Source of the DNA: Bactrocera neohumeralis | Taxonomy: Eukaryota > Arthropoda > Insecta > Diptera > Tephritidae | Direction of reading: 5' to 3' | Assembly (NCBI RefSeq): GCF_024586455.1 | Contig: NC_065921.1 | Span: 76,212,720-76,276,719, forward strand | Length of the DNA stretch: 64,000 nucleotides | Shown here: in pieces, positions 56,418-64,000 of the stretch | Position numbering within the stretch: position 1 is the stretch's first letter | Layout: each line of letters opens with the position of its first letter | Program-made: the position numbers and the translations under genes | Notes under the pieces: model-generated | Seen by the model: the letters and a program-made list of their open reading frames with translations, nothing else | The model's database searches: none | Told to the model about the DNA's origin: nothing

Positions 56418-57270
56418 CTAACCGACATGTGCGGCATAAAGTACAAATGCAGCTTCATTATAAAGATAGAGATTATGTTTTAAGTATGATTTTGGGCAAG
56501 CAACCGGCGCAACTCGATCGAAACCCAAATTTCGACCACTTTCCAGCACTTCGAACAACATGTCAGCAGCAAAGCGCTGAGTATACTCTTCCAAGGTCCC
56601 TATCGTATCGGCGTAGACAATCGACTTCACATATCCCAGATAAATAGTACAGCGGTGTTAAATCATCAAAACTTTGCTTCAATAAATTGATTGGTGCTTT
56701 AGCTGTAAAACATGCAGCGCCGTCTTGTTGAAACCAAAGTTCGTGCACATCAACATCCTTCAATACAGTCGGGAAAAATTCCTTAAATATGGCTCTATAA
56801 CGTTTCTCATTGACTGCAACATGAAATCGATTTAATGTTTTCAGAAATATGGATGAATAGTGCCCTCTAGCCATGGACCTTTTCAAGCAGTAACTTATTG
56901 AAGATGTTGCGGCATCTAAACAATGACCCGTGGATTATCTGCACTCCAAATGCGACAATTTTGTTTATTAACGTATGTACCCTTTCAATCAAAAGTGCAG
57001 TTCACTTCTGAATAAACTTTGAACCTAAAATCGTTTTAGTCCCTTTCACTGAACTTGTGACGTGCTTTTCCAAAAATCTAAATTTCCCACAAATGAATGG
57101 GCACAGATCCAATTGTTACGCGCATTTACAGATGAACACTTTTGAGTTTTCTTCGATACTTTGCTCTAAAGTAGCAATAGCGTCATCGGTGCGCACTCCA
57201 TGACTTCGATGAGGATTTACATTACCTACTAGAGTAAAAGTAGCGCGAAATCGATACCTGATTGCTCGAA
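56418..57270 (-). pseudogene. Mariner-like transposase relic
   Basis: Read on the minus strand from 57270 down: NPHRSHGVRTDDAIATLEQS (end of binding domain), VNKQNCRIWSADNPRVIV near 56970-56925 (just after the first aspartate block, itself eroded), then VNEKRYRAIFKEFFPTVLKD and LWFQQDGAACFTAKAPINLL near 56810-56690 (second aspartate kept), then a deletion or shift, then VKSIVYADTIGTLEEYTQRF near 56620-56560. The third-aspartate motif is mostly lost. Several frame changes. Related in motif order to the 5.7-6.4 kb relic. Confidence 0.82.
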
Positions 57271-60200
57271 TTATGAATCATCGATCGAACAGACAAATTA
57301 TTTTAGGAATAAATTTTCACCTTCTGCAAAGGCTTTTCCGGGGTTGACCTGTACATTATGAAATGGCTAACTAAACCGAATCAGGTAACAGCTGTCACCT
57401 TAAAAAGTTTTGCCTTAGTGAAAACTACACGTCTGAAAAGCCCGTTATGAGCTGAGGTAATTAGTGTACCAAATACAGACATTTTCGGAAATAAGTTGTG
57501 ATAGATATGCAGAGAACAAATATTTATCACTAAAAATCGTTCTTTGGCTTACACCATATATCTCACATATTGTCCGTCATTTTGGCTTAAAACTTCAAAA
57601 CTTATGATCCGATTTCGACCACTTTTAGATGAGATTATTTGGTCAAAAAAACCAATACTAAACCCTGGCCGCGGCTGCCGACTAGCAATAGATATCATCG
57701 TATTACGATATTGGTATGGACGGGTTGAAAGCAGTTCGCTTCTGTAGCAGTTGGGAGTTATGGAGCTCAGATCTGACTTTACAGTATAGTTCGTTTGTTA
57801 TTCATTCTTTATTATGGTTGTGTGTATAAAAACAGAGCTGGATTAAAATGTCATACGACCCATGATGTGGATCAGCCCACCTAGGGGCTTTTAGAAAAAA
57901 CCCGGAAGGTACTGGTGGTTGCGTGAACTAGCGCCAACTCCGGAGTGGAAACTAGGCCTTACTCCACCAAATACAGGCGAAACCAATAATTTCAATCAAA
58001 GTAACAAAGCAGAGAAGGCAAGGAGATGGCAAAAGTGAGGTTGATAGTAGTTCAGCTGCCATAGAAGGGACAATTTTTAAGGTCGCGGACCCAGCAAATG
58101 TATGGCATGCTAAGAAACGCCTTGCTGCCTACTTACTCAGATAGGCACAGCTGCTACCACCAACAAATGAGGAACTTACAAAAGAGCTCCAGTCCATTTT
58201 CATTCAATTTCGTGATTGAACCACTAGCGGCGTCATCTACAAGGCATATATCAGCTGAAGAGGCTTAGCCATCAACGAAGAGGTTGTAGAACAATGCGTG
58301 ACACCCACTAACCGGGCCTCGAACTGCGGAAAATTGGAAAATTTCCAGAGCACAATAAGAGTAGGTAGAAGCTGCGCGAACAAACGAGGCACTGAAATTG
58401 CTATTGAGCAGTCCGGACGAGGCACCATCATGAAAAGATGCCGGCTGGCTGACTAGAGATCAATCAAACTGTATAAAGTTTCTATGGTCATGATTGGGGA
58501 GGTATACCCCGGAGCTAGGCTAGTAGCGATCGACAAAAATGACCTTACATCAAAGCCAAGAACAAATATTTGGATCCTGGATGAAAATTCGATAAGGCTA
58601 CATGGTGTTACTATTCATTGAGGGAAGGTAATGCAAAAAAAAATTTAAAAGTGTATAACCTCAAAAGCCCTTGAATATTCCTTACATCAGCTAACCTGCT
58701 TCCATTAATAGCAAGCTACAAAAATCGCCAATTAGTGAGGATTTCGTCGGCTTATTATTTATGATGAATTGGCTGCTTGAAATGCCGAAACATAATTTCC
58801 AACAAAAACAAAACAAACAAGTTGAGTAAAGATCAAAAGCACGAATTCAGCAGCAAACACATTAAGAAACATAACACAAAGGCTAGACAACAACAACAAG
58901 AACAACAGCGACAAGGGCGTAAAAGTGTAAGAAACCACAGCAGCGCGTCACTAATGCGAGTATAGTATTACTTACGCCCACCGAAAGCATCACATTACTC
59001 ATACGCCCAGTGGCCCCACAAGAGACAGCCCAAGAAGGCACAGCACAGCAGCAGAAAAGGCAGGTGGTAACCTAAGTACATAAGTTAGGCATTGCTGTGT
59101 CAACAGCATAATGAAAGAGCACAGTCAGGTGACGACTGAGCAGACAACTAGGCTGACTGAGCCTAACTGAAGCTGACTCGTGCCGACTGGCTGCAAGCTG
59201 GCAACCTCAGCAACCACAATGGCATACTCCCGAGAGTTGCGCGCAGGCTAAACGGCAGCGGTTAGGAGCGGCGGCGAGGGTGTGGAAAAGAATGATGAGT
59301 TCAACGTAAAATGACAGCGAAACAATGCGGAAGCGCCTAACAAGGTTGCCTATCATACTTCATGCGCCAAAAACAGCAACAATTACGGCACGCAGCGCGC
59401 GCCAACGTGTCTGTTACGTGTGTGCGGCGCTAGGCGGTTGTATGTGTGGATGTGGATGTGAGGTGAAATGGTGATATGTCAGCTGTCAGATGTCGCTTGC
59501 GTCACGCTGTGCGTCTGTCAGGGGACCGGCGGAGGCAGTGCGCCTTTTGCAGTCGCCCATGATTATTGTTGAGGCTTCGATTGTGCGGGCGCTGCAAAAT
59601 TGCTACGACACTTGGTATAGTGAAACAAAGTGGCGTGGGTTTTTTTTCTTTTTTCTCTTACCTTTTCTTCTCATTTCATATTTATAGTATTTATATATCT
59701 TCTGCAGGTGTTTTTATGTTGTCTACAGCAATTTCGTTAAGCTTCATTGGCAACGTGTTTCCTTTGGACTAATGAGTACTGTCATAGTTGCTCTTCATAC
59801 CTGCGAGTTGGTGAATATGAGTATGTGAGGTGAAATGAGAGTGAGCGCTGAGTGTTATGTACAACTCTATGTAAGGGTGTACTTGTGGTACAGTGGTATC
59901 AAGTTGTATATAACTATAGGGAAAAAAATTGTAGAAATTTTGGGGAAACTACTAGCCAATAAGAATATCTAATACAAGTATATTATCCTTCACTTAAAAG
60001 AATTATTATATCTGAGCGTCAACTCTAGACGTTTTATGGCGAAATTTGATCATTCTTTCTTGTTTACATAGTCATAAGAACCCTTAGCTATCTATGAACA
60101 AGAAGGCGTGAATAAACATACATCAACGATGAACTCTCCGGAATATTTTCATCACATGAATTAGCCTCGAATTTCAATCTAACCTAATATTTCCAGAATC

Positions 60201-60369
60201 TAAGGCTAAATGTGGTCCTACATGGCTCGAAATAAACTCGACCTTGCAAGGATGACCAATATCTGTCTTGCAAAGTATAAAAAGTCTGAAGCAAGTAAAG
60301 GGAAATCAGATAAAAGAATGTCAGAAGATGGAGGTTAAAAAGACGGATCCCTTCTCAATGCGCAGAGGA
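57271..60369. other. Mostly unique DNA with unassigned coding-like relic
   Basis: 57900-58620 has higher GC and short readable phrases such as VSMVMIGEVYPGARLVAIDK then SKPRTNIWILDE near 58465-58590, which feel like retroelement or domesticated-gag text, but I could not name a family. The rest is host-type DNA with CAACAACAA near 58888 and poly-T near 59640. No real gene was recognised. Confidence 0.4.
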
Positions 60370-61235
60370 TCCTACTGAGACTTAAATACAGCCCTTTCTG
60401 ATGCCAAACGAAAAACTGCTGTATTTAATTGAATATATGTTGTCAACCAAATCGCCCTGAACCTAAAGGTATGACATCCGAAGTGTTCTTGTCTTGATCT
60501 GACAAAATCGGGGCATTTATATTCTCCCAAACAGCTGATGCAGCTGGCATCTGGTAAGATATTCGAACAAATTGCATGAATCCTGATTTGACAGCGCTGG
60601 AAAGTCACTGCAAGGTAGACCTTTGCTGAGAGAGAGGAGTTCCCTGGACCTCCTACGATTTATTCTGAGACAAACAGACCTCGAGCGTTCTAAAACCAGA
60701 GGAACCTTGCTGAGAGAGATTAGTTTCCCAGACCTCCTGCGATTTACATTGGGATAGAAGAACCTCACGACTGCTCAGCTGCTTGTAGTCAACTAGCGCT
60801 TACTGTTTTGGTTTGCGGCTTAGCAGTCTAGTAATAAGCCGCGGGAAGCTCAAGGAGTTCATGACAGTTCCCGTTCCGCTGTTATTGAGGCTGAAGTGCC
60901 TGTCTTAGCAAGCTCATCTACCAGCGCTTGCTAATTTGGCTTGAGGCCCAATGGTTTAATAGTGAGCCACAGCACAGAAGCTTCTGTCCATTCGCATTTC
61001 GCTGTTATCAAGACTGAAGTGCCTGTCCTAGTGAGCTCCTAAGCTCCTCCTCATCAGCCTAACCAGTCTCATCCTTTCACTAGATTTGTGCGCAATGTCT
61101 GCGAACTCAAGGCTAATATCGCTGTCCTACTCCGTCACCACTCTGAGAGAGACTGCACTCCGGAGCAGTAGATCTGCTTCTACCTTTATTGCAACGCTTG
61201 GAAAACGTTGGAGAACGCTACGTGTAAGCTACTTA
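60370..61235 (-). pseudogene. RNase H and zinc-finger-like tail of a non-LTR retrotransposon, with internal duplications
   Basis: Minus strand from 61235: AAIKVEADLLLRSAVSL-like text, then AILALSSQTLRTNLVKGWDW (the D.QAAI block), then ELTRTGTSVLIT and VDELAKTGTSASIT (the DELA block twice, about 120 bp apart, plus-strand boxes at 60889 and 61009), then NVNRRRSGKLISLSK and RINRRRSRELLSLSK (about 83 bp apart, boxes at 60652 and 60735), then IHAICSNILPDASCISCLGE and VRSRQEHFGCHTFRF. Cysteines and histidine of the tail are kept. No frame is intact. Confidence 0.78.
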
Positions 61236-62009
61236 ACCAGTCATATACCACATATTATACCCGAAACTAATTTTCATTCATATAGTTTGACTTTCCTTGC
61301 ACTGTGCCTTGCCAAAAAACAAACGTTCTAATTCCCATCATTTGCTCGTTTAACTTCGACTGTCTACTCCGCTCACAACTAATTTCTACGCCCCCCACAC
61401 AAAACCACCGCTCCCAAAGGTATACTACACAATATGCTTACAACTATGAACAGCTGTTGTTTTGACAACGCAAAGCTCCTGCTGATATGTCTGCTATTAA
61501 TGTTATTTTGTTTTCCTGTCGTCTTGCGTTGTCATACACCGAGTCGCTTGACATGCTCATTTTTAACCGCCAGCGCCAAAAATTATATTAGATTTATGAG
61601 CGCAAGTAGACGTTAATAGTTTATTAAGTGTAGGCGTCGCAGTAGTGTTGAAAGTAAGCTGGAATTGTTTTACTGCGGGGATGGAAATGTTGCTGACTTG
61701 GCGAAGCAAATTTTTCATGCTTTTGATGATTTAAGTTATGCGCCTAGTGTAAGGCTATACACTTTTTCAAATATTATTTAACTAAATAATGATTCTCGGT
61801 TTGTAGTATTCAATAGTAAGAACTTGCTAGTAGCTTCTACTGATTTTTAATTTTGTGTTTCATCTAAAGTTAATTTTGATCTTTAAGATCTTTTAAATAA
61901 TAGTTCAAATGTAAAGTCCTCGGCCTGATTACAGCACATTATAAGCAAAACCTTGGCTTGAGAATGAGTTTCTGCGTTCTCACACATTGTCCCAGAACAA
62001 CCATCAAGT
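61236..62009. other. Unique non-coding DNA
   Basis: A frame of 60 codons at 61434-61616 begins with an ATG and a hydrophobic run (LLLICLLLMLFCFPVVL) but has no homology I recognise. It is noted, not called. Confidence 0.4.
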
Positions 62010-62770
62010 ATTAGTATGATAGGTTTAAATATGGTGAAATGAGCACAGAAGACCGTGAACGCATTGAACGGCCAAAAAAGGTTGTTACCGACAAAACATC
62101 AAAAAAGTCCACAAAATTATTTTTGACAACCGAAAAGTGAAGTTGTTCGATATTACAGACACTCTAAAGAGATCAACTAAACATGTACAGCATATCATTG
62201 ACCAATATTAGGATAAATGAAAGCTCTGTACAAAGTGGGTGCCGAGGGAGCTCACTTTTGAGCAAAGGAAACGAAGAGTTGATGATTCGGCGCGATGTTT
62301 GGAGATGTTCAAGCGAAACAAGCCATAGTTTTTGTGTCTATATGAGACAATGGATAAAACATGGGCCCATCACTTTACTCCAAAGTCTAATCAACAGTCA
62401 TCCGAGTGGACAGCATACGATGAACTTGCTCCAAAGCGTGGGAAAAATGAGACAGTCTGCTGGCAAAGGTTATGGTGTCTGTATTTTGGAGTAATTTTTA
62501 TTGACTTCCTTGAAAAAGGAAGAACCATCAACAGCGATAATTACCGCTGTTTCACAAACACACGGTGCATTGGCACAAGTCACTGAAAACAGTTGGCAAA
62601 TATTGGGCTTCGAATTGTTTCCGCATACACCGTATTATTCCCTGGGAGAAAATTTCCGTCGAATGAAATGGTGATTGCCGAAACTGAAGCCTATTTGGAC
62701 GTGATGGACAAATCGTACTACGAAAATGGTATCGAAAAGTTGTAGGGTCACTATAAAATCTTTGTAGACA
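62010..62770 (+). pseudogene. Mariner transposase relic with internal deletion
   Basis: It reads FKYGEMSTEDRERIERPKK, then VVTDKTSKK near 62040-62105 (binding domain), then CRGSSLLSKGN-like text near 62240. The first aspartate region is ETMDKTWAHHFTPKSNQQSS near 62345-62400 (DETW now DKTW), then FIDFLEKGRTINSDNY near 62500. It then jumps, losing the second-aspartate block, to GFELFPHTPYYS-like text near 62610 and ends VIAETEAYLDVMDKSYYENG with IEKL near 62680-62745. It is directly followed at about 62771 by an RTE-like piece. Confidence 0.85.
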
Positions 62771-63235
62771 ATATTCGAACGAAAGAATGCCCGACGATTG
62801 GAATTTAACTGTACTCTGCCCAATCAACAAAAAGGGGCACCCCACAATCTGCGCCAACTACCGTGGTATAACACTCCTCAACATCGCATATAAGGTTCTA
62901 TCGAGCATACTATGTGAGAAATTAAAGCTCACAGTCAACAAACTGCTTGGACCTTATCAGAGTGGCTTCAGTCCTGGAAAATCAACTACTGACCAGATAT
63001 TTACTTTTCGCCTAATCTTGGAAAATATCCGTGAAAAGTGGATCGATACACACCACTTCTTCGTCGATTTCAAAGCTGCTTTTGCCAGCACAAAAAGGAA
63101 CTGTTCTTCTCTCTCCTCTATGTCCGAATTTGGTATTAGCTCAAAACTAATATGGAAAGTCCTCTCCGAGCTGTTCAATACCACACAAGGCAACTGCTTA
63201 TCGTGCGACTTGGGGTCAGCACAACTACAGCAAAG
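62771..63235 (+). pseudogene. RTE-like non-LTR RT, copy 5 (first part)
   Basis: The frame from 62787 reads MPDDWNLTVLCPINKKGHPT, then CANYRGITLLNIAYKVLSSI, then GPYQSGFSPGKSTTDQIFTF, then DTHHFFVDFKAAFASTKRN. The first catalytic aspartate of RT is kept (VDFKAAF). It is open for about 140 codons, then a deletion joins IWKVLSELFNTTQGNCLSC, after which unrelated RT text begins. Neither YADD nor the C-terminal region is present. Confidence 0.85.
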
Positions 63236-63239
63236 ATAG

Positions 63240-63515
63240 GTCGGTCGACACTGCCTTGCAATCGGTTAGTGTCATGACTGGAGGTTGCCTTTATACAAAA
63301 AATATGCTATTGGTGCCTTACTTGATGCCGATGGGCCTACAACAAAGATCTTTCAGAATCGGTTATTGGAGCTCTCTATAAGTTAAAGGTCGGAGCTAAT
63401 CGCAAGCATATCATCTATAGTCTCCTATGCGACAGAACGGTTGTTCCAGAATGGGGAAGTGGACTGCTTTGTTGTTGCCTGCACGGACAATGCTCTCGTT
63501 TGGTACAAGGATAAT
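63240..63515 (+). pseudogene. RT fragment of an RNase H-type non-LTR element
   Basis: It reads, over two frames, YAIGALLDADGP near 63308-63345 (the AIGAFLDIEGAF block; the FD pair is altered), then ESVIGALYKLKVGANRKHII and YSLLCDRTVVPEWGS near 63357-63470. This matches the I/Jockey-type polymerases rather than RTE. It lies between two RTE-like pieces and may belong with the RNase H domain at 63.7-64.0 kb. Confidence 0.65.
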
Positions 63516-63526
63516 TCGTAAACACT

Positions 63527-63625
63527 GGGAAGTATCTCTTCGAGCAGTTCGATACCAAACAAGGCGACTACTTATAGCGAGACTTTTTCAATCTACTCCT
63601 GGAGAAAATAATTCATGCCGAATGC
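63527..63625 (+). pseudogene. RTE-like RT fragment, second piece
   Basis: GKYLFEQFDTKQGDYL then RDFFNLLLEKIIHAE matches the KDLSEPFDTKRGF...DFFNLLLEK block of copy 2. It repeats, in diverged form, the end of the piece at 62771-63235, so it is a second copy or a flanking duplicate, not a simple continuation. Confidence 0.7.
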
Positions 63626-63714
63626 ATGATAATTTTTAAACACATATATTATTTGTACCACCCTGTGTATCACACTCTCACCCTGTGTATCACAAACCTC
63701 CATCGCAACTACCG

Positions 63715-64000
63715 CAATGAGCGAATAACCGTACTCAGCGATAGTCAAGCGGCTTTTAGTAATCTCCTCCTACGAGATCAATTCGCTACTAGTGCAGGAG
63801 TGTAGAGAACGGCTGAATAGCCTAGCTGAACGAAACCAGGTGCACCTAATTTGGGTGCCTGGTCATAGAGGAATAGCCGGCAACGAACTGGCTGATGAGC
63901 TCGCCCGCTCTGCAGCATCAACCAATATGGTAGGGCCCGAACCATTCACCGGGGTCGGCCCCCATACCGTAAAGGAGCTGCTCCGTAAGGAAGAAAGAGT
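63715..64000 (+). pseudogene. RNase H domain of a non-LTR retrotransposon (runs off the window)
   Basis: It reads RITVLSDSQAAFSNLLLRDQ (63723-63782; core aspartate kept), a frameshift near 63790, then LVQECRERLNSLAERNQVHL then IWVPGHRGIAGNELADELAR (about 63849-63908) with catalytic His and Asp positions kept, then SAASTNMVGPEPFTGVGPHT. Only one lesion is visible, so this copy is younger than the other RNase H relics. It continues past base 64000. Confidence 0.88.

Noticed and set aside
57900..58620. Possible retroelement ORF1 or DUF4780-like coding relic
   Set aside because: Phrases such as GEVYPGARLVAIDK are suggestive, but I could not tie them to a family; reported only within the unassigned region.
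61434..61616. 60-codon frame with ATG and a signal-like hydrophobic run
   Set aside because: Too short, no homology recognised, and hydrophobic runs are common in T-rich DNA. Left as a note only.
1..64000. tRNA, rRNA, CRISPR array or bacterial operon
   Set aside because: No cloverleaf boxes, rRNA text or regularly spaced repeat-spacer pattern was seen; the tandem arrays here have no unique spacers of constant size, and the content is that of an insect nuclear genome.

Overview
This is AT-rich, gene-poor nuclear DNA of a dipteran insect. A tephritid-type or drosophilid-type fly fits best. The evidence is CAA/CAG- and CA-rich non-coding DNA, many mariner and non-LTR retrotransposon relics, and a dispersed repeat ending in a TATACCCTG..CAGGGTATA palindrome that I recall from fly genomes. 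No intact host protein-coding gene, tRNA, rRNA or CRISPR array was found. The only trace of a host gene is a truncated RpLP0 (ribosomal stalk protein P0) pseudogene near 53.5-53.8 kb. Host DNA survives as unique islands between transposon graveyards, as expected of intergenic or intronic sequence. Layout: 1-5.5 kb holds two decayed copies of one RTE-like non-LTR element (the second keeps a readable reverse transcriptase with YADD) and a short mariner deletion derivative with intact terminal repeats. 5.7-6.4 kb is a reversed mariner relic. 7.7-9.5 kb is a degenerate TTATACCAG array interrupted by a DD37D transposon fragment. 11-12.7 kb is a nested pile (RNase H-type retroelement, RTE-like copy with YGDN, mariner piece). 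13.5-14.2 kb, 16.4-16.9 kb and 42.7-43.5 kb are further copies of the DD37D family. 15.1-16.0, 19.1-20.7, 21.7-22.0, 29.3-29.6 and 50.9-51.9 kb carry one dispersed repeat built from ~155 bp monomers. An inverted-repeat element of about 608 bp sits inside one of these arrays. 17.1-18.4 kb is an R1-clade pol relic. 23.2-26.8 kb is an ATTCAGCGC-rich region with a 185 bp tandem core. 29.7-30.9 kb is a mariner split by foreign DNA. 32.4-33.2 kb is A/T low-complexity tandem sequence. 33.9-35.8 kb is an RTE-like copy with recognisable 5' sequence. 37.1-44.5 kb holds several RNase H tail relics, one with its RNase H segment present three times. 45.1-46.2 kb is a mariner with both inverted ends but no catalytic centre. 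48.5-50.0 kb is an unidentified block of tandem duplications. 54.3-55.0 kb is a mariner catalytic fragment in three partial copies. 56.4-57.3 kb, 60.4-61.2 kb and 62.0-64.0 kb are further mariner, RNase H and mixed retroelement relics; the last runs off the window. Nothing here looks like a working gene system. The window records repeated transposon invasion, deletion-derivative spread and local tandem duplication. The most interesting structures are the non-autonomous DD37D family with shared deletion architecture, the ~155 bp monomer element, the ~608 bp inverted-repeat element, and the recurrent tandem duplication of transposon coding fragments. All family names come from motif recognition by eye; no database search or alignment was run.
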